From Thiothrix winogradskyi (GTDB lineage Bacteria > Pseudomonadota > Gammaproteobacteria > Thiotrichales > Thiotrichaceae), in the NCBI RefSeq assembly GCF_021650935.1, contig NZ_CP091244.1, positions 806,001-870,000 of the forward strand: 64,000 nt of DNA, in the 5' to 3' direction. This document shows, piece by piece, positions 1 through 8,561 of this stretch (the stretch's first letter is position 1; each line of letters opens with the position of its first letter). The notes below the pieces were generated by a model. It did no database searches, was not told the origin of the DNA, and worked only from the letters and a program-made list of their open reading frames with translations. The position numbers and the translations under genes are program-made.

Positions 1-2262
1 CCAATCCGCTTGCAGCAAGTCAGCAGCAGCAATGACTTCGCGCAAGATTGAGCCGCAACCCAGCAATTGCACACGGTTTGCGGCTTTGCCTTCCGCCGCA
101 CGGAGTGAGTACATGCCCTTGATAATGCCTGCTTCCGAACCTTCCGGTAGTGCTGGCATGGCGTAGTTTTCGTTCAGGGTGGTGATGTAATAGAACACGT
201 TTTCACCGTCCTGATACATACGCTTCATGCCGTCGTGCGCAATCACCGCCACTTCATACGCGAAGGTCGGGTCATACGATTTGCAGTTCGGAATAAAGCC
301 CGCGAACAATTGGCTGTGACCATCCTGATGCTGCAAGCCTTCGCCATTCAGCGTAGTACGCCCTGACGTGCCGCCAACCAAGAAACCGCGTGCCAGCATA
401 TCACCCGCTGCCCACGCTAAGTCACCAATGCGTTGGAAACCAAACATGGAGTAGAAAATATAAAACGGAATCATCATCTTATGGTTATTCGCATAAGAGG
501 TAGAAGCCGCAATCCACGACGACATTGCACCGTCTTCATTAATGCCTTCTTCCAACAACTGACCCTTTTGGGTTTCCTTGTACGGCATAATGTCGTTGGC
601 ATCTTCCGGCTCGTATTTTTGCCCTTCAGGGGAATAAATACCCACTTGGCGGAACATGCCTTCCATGCCGAAAGTACGCGCTTCATCCGGCACAATCGGC
701 ACTAAACGCGGCCCTAATTCCTTGTGACGTGCAATCGCTACCATCACGCGCACCATTGCCATCGTGGTGGAGAGGGTACGTTCGCCCGTGTCTTTCAACA
801 GGGCGTCGAAGATCGACAGGTCAGGAATCGGCAGTGTCTCGAAGTTTTGCGGACGGTTCGGTAAATAACCACCCAACGCCTTACGACGCTCATGCAGATA
901 CTGCATTTCTGGCGAATCAGCCGCTGGTTTGTAGAATTCCGCGCCTTCGATTTGTTCTTGTGAGACTGGAATGCTGAAACGGTCACGCAACTTCAGTAAT
1001 TGGTCGGAACTGAGCTTTTTCTGTTGATGGCTGATGTTCATGCCTTCGCCCGCTTCGCCCATGCCGTAACCTTTCACGGTGTGCATGAGGATAACGGTGG
1101 GGCGACCCACGGAATTCACCGCATTGTGGTACGCCGCGTAGACTTTTTCCTGATCGTGACCGCCGCGCATCAGTTCGTAGTAAATCTGGTCGTCGGTCAT
1201 GTCGGCAACCATCGCTTTCAGCTCGGGGTACTTGCCGAAGAAGCGTTCACGGATGTACGCGCCGCCTTTGTTTTTGAAGTTCTGGTATTCGCCGTCGATG
1301 CATTCCATCATCAACTTGCGCAGTAACTGCCCGTATTGTGGATCAGCCAGCAAACGATCCCAGCCCGAACCCCACAGTACTTTGATCACGTTCCAGCCCG
1401 CGCCCCGGAAATTGCCTTCCAGTTCTTGCACGATTTTGCTATTGCCGCGTACCGGGCCGTCCAAACGTTGCAGGTTACAGTTGACGACAAACACGAGGTT
1501 GTCGAGTTTCTCGCGCGAAGCCAGCGCAATCGCGCCTTGGGATTGCGGTTCGTCCATTTCACCGTCGCCCAAGAATGCCCAAACCTTGCGACCTTCCGCA
1601 TGATTTTCAGCTTTCTTGGTTAACTCTCTGTTTTCCAAATATTTTAAAAAACGCGCTTGGTAGATTGCCATGATTGGCCCCAAGCCCATTGAAACAGTGG
1701 AGAACTGCCAGAAATTCGGCATCAAATACGGGTGTGGATAGGATGAAATCCCCTTGCCACCGGCTTCAATGCGGAAGTTTTCTAACTGATCTTCGGTGAT
1801 TCGCCCTTCGACGAAAGCGCGTGCATATGTGCCGGGCGCGGTATGTCCTTGAATAAACAGCATGTCGCTGCCATTCGGGTGATCATGGCCTTTCCAGAAG
1901 TGGTTATAACCGACTTCGTACATGATGGCGGAGGATTGGAATGAGGCAATGTGACCACCGGGGGAAGCAGGCTTGCGGTTGGCGCGTACCACCATGGCGG
2001 TAGCATTCCAGCGCAACGCCCGCAAAATATGGCGTTCCAGTTCCAAATTACCTGGATAAACAGGCTGTTGGCTCACCGGAATGGTGTTGACGTAAGGCGT
2101 GTGCATGTCGGGTGGCTCAATGCCGGACTCGAATGCTTTTTCAATGGTTTTTTGCAGTAAGTGGCGGGCGCGTTCCGCACCGAGGCGTTCCACTACCACG
2201 TCGATAGCTTCTTGCCATTCCGCCGTTTCTTGCGGGTCGAGGTCTTGGTAATCCAGACTCAT
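1..2262 (-). CDS. aceE: Pyruvate dehydrogenase E1 component, homodimeric type (3' end outside window)
   Basis: Thiamine-diphosphate E1 subunit of the pyruvate dehydrogenase complex; it decarboxylates pyruvate and acetylates the lipoyl groups of E2. The minus-strand frame stays open from the ATG at 2262 to the window edge, giving 754 codons. The usual AceE is about 887 aa, so roughly 130 C-terminal residues are missing. The ThDP-binding GDGEMDEPQSQG motif is near residue 230, and the N-terminal start MSLDYQDLDPQETAEW fits the family. The start is supported by AGGAG just upstream. Downstream aceF and lpd would lie beyond the left edge. No PdhR-like ATTGGT-N3-ACCAAT dyad is visible in its leader, although such dyads occur at the lactate locus. 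Confidence 0.97.
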   Translation of the reverse strand, partial: MSLDYQDLDPQETAEWQEAIDVVVERLGAERARHLLQKTIEKAFESGIEPPDMHTPYVNTIPVSQQPVYPGNLELERHILRALRWNATAMVVRANRKPASPGGHIASFQSSAIMYEVGYNHFWKGHDHPNGSDMLFIQGHTAPGTYARAFVEGRITEDQLENFRIEAGGKGISSYPHPYLMPNFWQFSTVSMGLGPIMAIYQARFLKYLENRELTKKAENHAEGRKVWAFLGDGEMDEPQSQGAIALASREKLDNLVFVVNCNLQRLDGPVRGNSKIVQELEGNFRGAGWNVIKVLWGSGWDRLLADPQYGQLLRKLMMECIDGEYQNFKNKGGAYIRERFFGKYPELKAMVADMTDDQIYYELMRGGHDQEKVYAAYHNAVNSVGRPTVILMHTVKGYGMGEAGEGMNISHQQKKLSSDQLLKLRDRFSIPVSQEQIEGAEFYKPAADSPEMQYLHERRKALGGYLPNRPQNFETLPIPDLSIFDALLKDTGERTLSTTMAMVRVMVAIARHKELGPRLVPIVPDEARTFGMEGMFRQVGIYSPEGQKYEPEDANDIMPYKETQKGQLLEEGINEDGAMSSWIAASTSYANNHKMMIPFYIFYSMFGFQRIGDLAWAAGDMLARGFLVGGTSGRTTLNGEGLQHQDGHSQLFAGFIPNCKSYDPTFAYEVAVIAHDGMKRMYQDGENVFYYITTLNENYAMPALPEGSEAGIIKGMYSLRAAEGKAANRVQLLGCGSILREVIAAADLLQADW

Positions 2263-2324
2263 AACGAGTTCTCCTAGCGATTGTATGAACAGTTGTCTTG
2301 GTATGTTTTTGTTATTCCTACCTG

Positions 2325-2363
2325 AATGGGATATATGTCGTCATCCCCCTATCCCATTGGGGG
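2325..2363. repeat. Overlapping inverted repeats in the aceE leader
   Basis: AATGGGATA (2325-2333) is the exact inverse of TATCCCATT (2350-2358), and CCCCC (2345-2349) can instead pair with GGGGG (2359-2363) around the same sequence. The two pairings are mutually exclusive, as expected of an operator or a switchable leader hairpin. Function is inferred only from geometry and from its position 65-100 bases before aceE. Confidence 0.45.
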
Positions 2364-2532
2364 TGGATACTACTATAGATTTTCACAGAAAGAATGACAA
2401 ATAATGATTGTATTTTTCAATAATAAGTATCTAAAAAAATAAGTTTTATTATCAGTTGCTTAGCTAAGAAATATTGTTTTAATAATCATTTGTTAGTATC
2501 TGGTAAAGAGGTTTTTTGAGAAAACCCTACGG

Positions 2533-2557
2533 ATTTCCTGCGGCAATAACAGGAAAT
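2533..2557. repeat. Inverted repeat ATTTCCTG-N9-CAGGAAAT
   Basis: Perfect 8-base arms at 2533-2540 and 2550-2557 with a nine-base spacer. There is no T-run, so it is not an obvious terminator. It could be a regulator site in the aceE upstream region. Confidence 0.4.
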
Positions 2558-2837
2558 TTTGGGTAAACGGGGTGGGATAAACGCTGATTGATAGACGGAT
2601 ACAGGGATGACAACGATGATGAAACACGTAAAAAATATTTATTTATTTTTCAGGTGACTATTATGTTTTTGATTATTATTTAATCAAAAGAAGTGGGTGT
2701 ATGTAATACTTTGGTCTGTAATGCGGCAATCTTGTCGACCAATCGCCATACCTGAGGTGTCAGCAAATTGAAACTAGAAAGCTGCATCGAACTGCGCCAA
2801 TGCGGTCATGCTCAGGCGGTGATGGGGTCGTTGGTAA

Positions 2838-3068
2838 TTAGGCATGGTGTGCCGCCCCAAACGCTGGAAGGAAAATGCCTTGCCCCACTGTGCGAGTAAG
2901 CTCATTGATTAGACTTTGCTCGTTGTCGCTTAGGTTCTGTGCTTGCACGAAGCCTCAACGTTCTTCATACACGCGGAAAGCAAAGTCAGGATCGACGGTT
3001 TCGCAATGAACATCCCACAGCAGCTTGTCCAGTTCTGGGTAGAGCTTACGGTTGATGGTGGTTGGCAT
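2838..3068 (-). pseudogene. Small conserved gene broken by a TGG-to-TGA nonsense codon
   Basis: From the ATG at 3068 the frame reads MPTTINRKLYPELDKLLWD and continues to a TGA at 2955-2957 after 37 codons. The same frame then continues sensibly for 38 more codons to the TAA at 2838 (QNLSDNEQSLINELTRTVGQ near the end). The stop falls between YEER and GFV, where a Trp codon would make a natural YEERWGFV. I infer a 76-residue protein inactivated by one base change. It lies 33 bases after rhuM on the same strand and so would be the last gene of that operon. I do not know its function. Readthrough or recoding cannot be excluded. Confidence 0.6.
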
Positions 3069-3101
3069 GGCGATGCCCCTGCTTTGCTTGTCTCATGGTT
3101 T

Positions 3102-4088
3102 TTAGGGCTTGGGAAGGTGTTTGACGGCTTGTTCAAAGTCGCGGTCAATGGGTTGCGGCTCTGATAGCAATGCTTGGCGGTATTTGGCGTACTCCTGCTC
3201 GGCTTTTTGTAATGCTTGTTGGTGCGAAATCGTTCCTGCGTTGTCCAGCAGTTCACGCCCGGTCAGGCGCAGGAAATCATCCAGCCGTGCTGCCCAGTCT
3301 TTCATGTACATGGGGGTGCGGTTGAGTGCCTGTAATTCGGCGAGTTCGAGATAGGCGGTGACGATGCGGTTTAACACATCCAGTTCGTCGGTTGTCAGGT
3401 AATTTTTGGCAATGATTGTTTCCGCTTTGGTGGGCTTTTGACCTGTCCACGTGGTCATTCCCATATTGGGCTGGTCGGCATTGGCGCGGGTGTGGATGAT
3501 TTCGGCGGCGGTGTGCCCGTGCGCTGCCCAGTGCATCTTGTTTTGCACGCTGGCGAAGAACTGTTGGGAAACCTCGGTTTTCGGGTCGTAATCAATGCTG
3601 GTAGCGTAAATGTCCAGCACCTTGCGCCAGAACACGCGCTCGGCAGAACGGATGTCGCGGATGCGGGCAAGCAATTCGTCGAAATAGTTGCCACCGCCGC
3701 CGCGTTTGAGGCGTTCGTCGTCCAGTGTGAAACCCTTGACCAGATATTCGCGCAGGCGTTGGGTTGCCCAGATACGGAACTGGGTTCCCCGGTGGGATTT
3801 TACCCGATAACCGACGGAGATGATCACGTCGAGGTTGAAGTGCTCGATCTCACGTTGGACATCCCTTGAGCCTTCGGCTTGAACTGTTGCAAATTTTGCA
3901 ACGGTTGCCTCCTGCGTCAGCTCGCCTTCTGCAAAGATGTTGCGGATGTGGCGGGAAATCACCGACTTGTCGCGTTGGAACAGGTCGCTCATGTCGGTGA
4001 GGGAAAGCCACACGGTTTCGTCTTGCAGGCGAACTTCGAGGCGAGTTTGTCCGTCGGGGGTTTGGTAGAGGAGGAAATCAGGTATCAT
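3102..4088 (-). CDS. RhuM family protein
   Basis: 328 aa, full length for the RhuM family, which was named from Salmonella pathogenicity island 3 and often sits beside restriction or toxin loci; its molecular activity is not established. The N-terminal half has the family pattern, with WLSLTDMSDLFQRDKSVISR near residues 27-46 (HTH-like), FNLDVIISVGYRVKS near 83-97 and FRIWATQRLREYLVKGF near 103-119. The C-terminal half is helical. Its ATG overlaps the stop of the preceding 173-aa gene as TAATG, so translation is probably coupled. Base composition is that of the host, unlike the three AT-rich genes just upstream. Confidence 0.85.
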   Translation of the reverse strand: MIPDFLLYQTPDGQTRLEVRLQDETVWLSLTDMSDLFQRDKSVISRHIRNIFAEGELTQEATVAKFATVQAEGSRDVQREIEHFNLDVIISVGYRVKSHRGTQFRIWATQRLREYLVKGFTLDDERLKRGGGGNYFDELLARIRDIRSAERVFWRKVLDIYATSIDYDPKTEVSQQFFASVQNKMHWAAHGHTAAEIIHTRANADQPNMGMTTWTGQKPTKAETIIAKNYLTTDELDVLNRIVTAYLELAELQALNRTPMYMKDWAARLDDFLRLTGRELLDNAGTISHQQALQKAEQEYAKYRQALLSEPQPIDRDFEQAVKHLPKP

Positions 4089-4609
4089 TACACAATATCG
4101 CTCAAAGGATTGATTTGTTTGTGAATATCCATAAAAAAGTGCATTGGCACAGGTTGCCTATGATGCCGACAGGCTAATAGAATGATTGGCCAAAATGAGT
4201 ACTTAATAGCTGAAAGTTCTCTAAACTGATTAGAAACTTCGCATTCCTCAAAAACCTCATCAAGTAATTCAGAAGGGGCTTTGTCAACGCTTATATCAGA
4301 AAGTGTTCCTCCATGATTTGCACTGTACTTATAAAAGTGTTCTTCAGATGAATTGCCTGGATACCATACCTGAAAATTACAGTGCTGAAGAAAATCAATT
4401 TTCAATTCCTGAATAAGGCGATATGATTCATCAAATCCAAACATGGCAGAAAGAATTGAAATGTATTGATAAAGAATTGAACCTTTGGTTTTAGATTCTC
4501 TATATTTTTCTGATTTATCTGTAGGGTGTTCGATAAGCTCTGCATAGCTATTAATGTTTGACGGATATGTACTGTTCGACTGAAAAAGAAAATAGATACA
4601 ATCACTCAT
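4088..4609 (-). CDS. Hypothetical protein, third AT-rich gene of the candidate defence operon
   Basis: 173 aa, no family recognised. It looks soluble and mixed alpha/beta, is rich in Ser, Glu and aromatics, and has an RHHRQPVPMHFF stretch near residues 148-159. There is no signal peptide or clear membrane helix. The start overlaps the nuclease stop by four bases (ATGA) and its stop overlaps the rhuM start (TAATG), so it belongs to one translationally coupled operon. It is AT-rich like the two genes before it. It may be a partner or regulatory subunit of the nuclease; that is inference from position only. Confidence 0.75.
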   Translation of the reverse strand: MSDCIYFLFQSNSTYPSNINSYAELIEHPTDKSEKYRESKTKGSILYQYISILSAMFGFDESYRLIQELKIDFLQHCNFQVWYPGNSSEEHFYKYSANHGGTLSDISVDKAPSELLDEVFEECEVSNQFRELSAIKYSFWPIILLACRHHRQPVPMHFFMDIHKQINPLSDIV

Positions 4610-5805
4610 AAGAGAAAGCAGCGATCAATGTCTGACCAGTTATTTCGATTTAACCCAAGAAACCAAACTGCTAAAACTATATCAATAGCTTGTTCATCCT
4701 TATAAGGGCTAAACAACATTGGATTATTTATAATAATTTGTTTTAATGATTCCTGATAGGATATAACAACTGCTTCCAAGTTTTCTGCAAGTTCTTTATC
4801 GCGAGGATTGAATCTATTTAAAAACCAGTAAGTCCAAATTCCTGTCAGCGAGAGGCGACCAATAATATCAAATAGCTTCAGGTTTACATCAACTGGGCAA
4901 GAAGGATGAGTAGCTGATGATAAAGCGTAAAGACTGTTAGCATGAGGGAGTATTGCTGCTTCTAAATAATGATTTATTATTTCAAAGTAAAGTTTAAAAA
5001 TAGCGTCAAGCGTTTCTCTTATTAATTGTGATACTTTATCGTTTTTTTCAAATACTACTTTAGATATATCCCAAGCATGAAGAAGAGATATTTCTGATGC
5101 TAAGTAAGCACTCTCTAAATTTTTCTCTTCGCGACACCAACTATAAAGAATCCACAAGGAAATGTAGATTTGCCTTACTGAGGTCAGAATCTCTGTTTGA
5201 GTGTTATTTTCTGCTTTAGTCAGAAAATTAATCAAATAACTAAAGTGCTTAAATGAGACTTCTGGCTCATCAATCATGGCAAGTGCTTTTCTAAGCTGAC
5301 TTCGTAAATGCTCAGGAACTAAATCTTCTTGCAAAAAATATTGTTCAATATAGTCAGCAAGCTTGTCACCATTCCACTCACTAAATGACAAATTCTCCCT
5401 TTGATTTTTAGCAGTATATCCAGATACTTCTTGTCTTATTTTTGACTCAATATCACCACCAAAACATAAGCAAATTTCAACTGGTTTATCACGATGTTCA
5501 GGTGGAATTCTTGATGGAATAAATGCGTCAATAATTTCATCTATTGATGGGCGCAGGGCTTGATCAGATGACCCGTTCCAAGTGCTACGAGTAAGGTTTC
5601 CCGCTTTTACAGAAAAAAGGTAAACTTTTTCTTCTCCATTGTCGATACGACCAACTGCGGCAATATCAACTCCATATTCCTTAGTTCCACGGCTGGGGGA
5701 GATAAAAACATTTAGCCCCATTTGACTGAGTAAGTCAGGCAAGATAGAATCAAGCTCATTTCGTTCTCTAAGTGAGGAGAGATATTCTTTAATTACCAAT
5801 TTCAT
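4606..5805 (-). CDS. Putative PD-(D/E)XK-type nuclease with helical C-terminal region
   Basis: 399 aa from the chosen ATG. Residues 1-160 look like an Mrr-like restriction-endonuclease fold: a helical start, then GTKEYGVDIAAVG with a candidate catalytic Asp47, and VYLFSVKAGN where S-x-K at 65-67 fits the (D/E/S)-x-K lysine. Residues 165-399 are predominantly helical with no recognised domain. The upstream in-frame ATG at 5814 sits directly on the GGAGG, whereas the ATG at 5805 is correctly spaced from it and overlaps the previous stop as TAATG, so I start there. AT-rich compared with its flanks. I infer a restriction-like or abortive-infection effector. Confidence 0.7.
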   Translation of the reverse strand: MKLVIKEYLSSLRERNELDSILPDLLSQMGLNVFISPSRGTKEYGVDIAAVGRIDNGEEKVYLFSVKAGNLTRSTWNGSSDQALRPSIDEIIDAFIPSRIPPEHRDKPVEICLCFGGDIESKIRQEVSGYTAKNQRENLSFSEWNGDKLADYIEQYFLQEDLVPEHLRSQLRKALAMIDEPEVSFKHFSYLINFLTKAENNTQTEILTSVRQIYISLWILYSWCREEKNLESAYLASEISLLHAWDISKVVFEKNDKVSQLIRETLDAIFKLYFEIINHYLEAAILPHANSLYALSSATHPSCPVDVNLKLFDIIGRLSLTGIWTYWFLNRFNPRDKELAENLEAVVISYQESLKQIIINNPMLFSPYKDEQAIDIVLAVWFLGLNRNNWSDIDRCFLL

Positions 5806-7532
5806 TACATGCATCCCTCCAACCGAAATCTACGAACTTGAAAATCTAATCCATGTGGATCAATATATTGTAGCGAAGGAAATTCAAAGCGAGTGCTAAT
5901 CTTTTGCATTAGAGTTTCTTGTCTAGAGGTTATATTATCATGATGTATGTGATAAATTGTGCTATCACCATACAAAATCACTGATTCTTTTACTATTGAG
6001 AGGAAAACTGATTTTTCTCTTGCTTCATTATGTACGTCATTTATTATTTTATGGTGAAACCTGTTATATGCATGACGCTGTGCTTCACTTGGTCGTAGCT
6101 CATTAATTTTTAAAGCCTGATCTATACCTTCATGATAATCCTTAAGTTTAGCTAACACAGATGTTACAAAGTTTTTTGTTTTCTCTGATGCGCCATCCGA
6201 TGATTTTTCAAGATAATCTTTTACGCTGCCGGGATAACTGATAAGCAGGGGATTAAATGTAATGCTAATTATTTCTTCAATTTGTTCTTCGGGTGCAGAA
6301 TCAATTAAAGAAAAAATAAAGCTAATTGCGGAAATTTGTTTGGAAAAAAACCAACCGCAGGCTTTCTTTGCTAAGAAAACATGAAAACTTTCATATTTTT
6401 CTGAGAGCTGAGATATATCACATTTGATGATTACCCCTTTGTCTCTTGTCATATCAAGTAAATCAAGACAGAATCGTCCAAGCATGGCTTTTCTAGATAA
6501 AAACCATCGAGTAATAAGATTTGAAAGATAAATATCACTCTTGCATATTTCTCTCATCAAACAGCTAAAGTCGGAAATGGATATTTTATAGTTAGATCGT
6601 TCAAATAGTTTTTCAAGAAATATAATAACTTTGTCAAACTCTCTTTTTTCCAGCATATTTGACAGAATGTTATCAAGACGGCTTATCGTTCCTTTGTTCT
6701 GTGGTTTTATTTGGTAGGCAAACTTAATAAGACAAGCTTCTATATCGTCAGGTGTATTTTCTTTATTGAAAGATAAAAGTTCTAGGGCTGTATGTACAAA
6801 TAAGTCACTAGCTATATCTTTATGTTTTTCTATGAAGTCCAATAAGATTGACTTGCAATTTTTTTCTTGTAGGAAAAGTGAAAACAGCGATCTTAATGAT
6901 ATGGATAATACTTCATCATTCTCTGTTTTTGATGATGCAATAATCACTTCTAATGCTATTTTTACAAGATCAAGTTGATTATTGTAATTAATAAAACCTA
7001 AGGAAAAAATGGCTCTTTTTGAAATAAAATGATTTTCATTTTTTACTAGTGAAAGGGTTTTTCTTGTGTGTTCCTCTAAATTTAAATCTGCCCCTGAAAG
7101 AATCGCTGGTGAAATAAAGTCAAATTCATCATCAACGTCTGTAGTTGCTATCGAGAGTAATTCGTTTGATCTTGTAGGATTTTTACGACAGAAATCTTTA
7201 AATGGAGTCATAAGCATATATGCCGCCATATCATCACCAGCTTCTAAAGAGAGGTGCTTAACACAATCCATAACTTGATGAACAGGGGCATTGATTGAAG
7301 GTAAGATTTCCTCAAGTATATATCTAAGTAGAAAAAAATCCCCGTTTGTATTTTTTCGTGTTAATTTTCTAAACTCAACGATAACATCTATCTGACCTTC
7401 GTTATGCATTCGTATTAATAATGGACGCAGAGTTTTTTCATTCTTGCGACTTTCCAAATCAAGCTCGTAAACCACATCCAAAAAAGTGTCATTTTTACAG
7501 CTTTGAAGTAGTTTCTTGGTAATCTCTTCCAT
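5805..7532 (-). CDS. Large alpha-helical (HEAT-like) protein of the candidate defence operon
   Basis: 575 aa, no family recognised by eye. Most of the chain is repeated amphipathic helix pairs with Leu/Ile/Phe spacing typical of an alpha-solenoid, for example SKRAIFSLGFINYNNQLDLV and the following LRSLFSLFL stretch. The last 90 or so residues differ: LRPSEAQRHAYNRFHHKI, then a beta-like stretch, ending FQVRRFRLEGCM. There is no Walker motif, signal peptide or membrane segment. Its ATG overlaps the WYL gene stop (TAATG) and its stop overlaps the nuclease start. It is strongly AT-rich. The likely role is a scaffold or sensor binding the nuclease; this is inference. Confidence 0.7.
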   Translation of the reverse strand: MEEITKKLLQSCKNDTFLDVVYELDLESRKNEKTLRPLLIRMHNEGQIDVIVEFRKLTRKNTNGDFFLLRYILEEILPSINAPVHQVMDCVKHLSLEAGDDMAAYMLMTPFKDFCRKNPTRSNELLSIATTDVDDEFDFISPAILSGADLNLEEHTRKTLSLVKNENHFISKRAIFSLGFINYNNQLDLVKIALEVIIASSKTENDEVLSISLRSLFSLFLQEKNCKSILLDFIEKHKDIASDLFVHTALELLSFNKENTPDDIEACLIKFAYQIKPQNKGTISRLDNILSNMLEKREFDKVIIFLEKLFERSNYKISISDFSCLMREICKSDIYLSNLITRWFLSRKAMLGRFCLDLLDMTRDKGVIIKCDISQLSEKYESFHVFLAKKACGWFFSKQISAISFIFSLIDSAPEEQIEEIISITFNPLLISYPGSVKDYLEKSSDGASEKTKNFVTSVLAKLKDYHEGIDQALKINELRPSEAQRHAYNRFHHKIINDVHNEAREKSVFLSIVKESVILYGDSTIYHIHHDNITSRQETLMQKISTRFEFPSLQYIDPHGLDFQVRRFRLEGCM

Positions 7533-8464
7533 TATGTTCTATCTCTTTTATCAGTGGCTTTAGTTTCTTGATACCCCAACGCCAGCATCGCATTCTTCAC
7601 CCCATACAACGCCAACACATCCCGCAGCCACAACCGACACCCTTGCTCTTCAACACTATGATCCGCCGAGCAATCTACCTGCCATTGCCGCAGCACATAC
7701 CCCGCCATTGCCGCCCGCAGTTTCAGATGCAGCACACCATCAACCATGCCGTAGTCGCGTTCGGTGATGTCGGGGTGTGGACGGTCAGGGTGCGGCACGA
7801 TGTCGAGTTCGACAATGCGGTTCCACTGGATGTCTTGCGCGGGGAGTTCGTGTTTGGCGGGGTTGCCATCCAGCAGTTCGGTGGATTCCATGCGCGTAAA
7901 CACAAAGTCGCGGAATTCGCCGGATTTGCGGTCAAAAGCGCGGACGTGCCAGCGCAGCCCGTCATTTGCCAATGCGAACGGCACAATTTCCCGCTCCGAC
8001 ATCCCGCTGGAATGCGAGAAATAACGCATCCGCACCGCTTTACGCTGATAAATCGCCCGCGTCACGGGCGCAAGGATGTCAACCACAGGGCGGTTTAACA
8101 TCGGCGGCAGTTCACACGCCAAAAACGCATCCTGCATCTGGCTGATACCATCGCCAAACCCTTGCGACAACATCATCAACACCCGCTCGACATTGTGCGC
8201 AAACGCAGGCCGAAAGCCACAGCCCAGCACATACGCCTTGCTGCTGCCATCCAGACTGAGGTTATCGGGGCAAAGCTCGCGGTATTGCGCAAAATCGCGG
8301 GTCGCAGCGGCGGGCGCAATGCCAAAGCGCTCCATCAAATCCTGACGGCGCACATCACCCAGAAAGAACAAGCGGAACTCAATGTACGCCAGCCGTTCGC
8401 GCTGCGGCAGGCTCAAGGAGGCGAGTGTATCGGAAGAGGTTGTCGTAGTGTCGGTTTGTTTCAT
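7532..8464 (-). CDS. WYL-domain transcriptional regulator, BrxR/CapW-like
   Basis: 310 aa. The N-terminal winged helix (LPQRERLAYIEFRLFFLGDV, then DLMERFGIAPAAATRDFAQY) matches BrxR/CapW regulators, which repress phage-defence operons until a ligand reaches the WYL domain. The WYL core follows at about 130-215 (RMRYFSHSSG, then LRWHVRAFDRKSGEFRDFV), with a C-terminal WCX-like region. I start at the ATG at 8464 because the upstream in-frame codons to 8503 run through the AT-rich promoter region. It is the first gene of the five-gene operon and divergent from the DinD-like gene, so it probably represses its own operon. It is GC-richer than the three genes after it. Confidence 0.88.
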   Translation of the reverse strand: MKQTDTTTTSSDTLASLSLPQRERLAYIEFRLFFLGDVRRQDLMERFGIAPAAATRDFAQYRELCPDNLSLDGSSKAYVLGCGFRPAFAHNVERVLMMLSQGFGDGISQMQDAFLACELPPMLNRPVVDILAPVTRAIYQRKAVRMRYFSHSSGMSEREIVPFALANDGLRWHVRAFDRKSGEFRDFVFTRMESTELLDGNPAKHELPAQDIQWNRIVELDIVPHPDRPHPDITERDYGMVDGVLHLKLRAAMAGYVLRQWQVDCSADHSVEEQGCRLWLRDVLALYGVKNAMLALGYQETKATDKRDRT

Positions 8465-8561
8465 AGCGCATATTATGATCGTTACTATTTTTAAATTCAA
8501 CAAAATGAGCTACTATACATAACCAATATGATGACATCTTTGAATGAGACAGAGACAAGCC
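8465..8561. promoter_or_regulatory. Divergent promoter region between the WYL regulator and dinD-like gene
   Basis: 97 bases, AT-rich, between two divergent starts. Two copies of a CTACTAT/GTTACTAT-type element (around 8479-8486 and 8508-8514) are the most obvious repeated sequence and could be regulator half-sites. No -35/-10 pair is convincing enough to place exactly. Confidence 0.4.

Larger units (their letters stand above)
2263..2837. other. AT-rich intergenic region upstream of aceE
   Basis: About 575 bases without a convincing gene. It holds two inverted repeats (2325-2358 and 2533-2557), AT-rich runs, and at 2680-2837 (minus) fragments that resemble degraded coding sequence: a 23-codon frame from the ATG at 2845 to a stop at 2774, followed in another frame by a stretch reading LTPQVWRLVDKIAALQTK to a stop at 2680. 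The aceE promoter must lie here, but I could not pick a convincing -35/-10 pair. Confidence 0.6.

Noticed and set aside
2930..3256. 108-codon minus-strand frame overlapping the end of rhuM
   Set aside because: Low-complexity composition rich in Ser/Thr/Pro/Lys. It lies out of frame over rhuM and the better-supported broken small gene.
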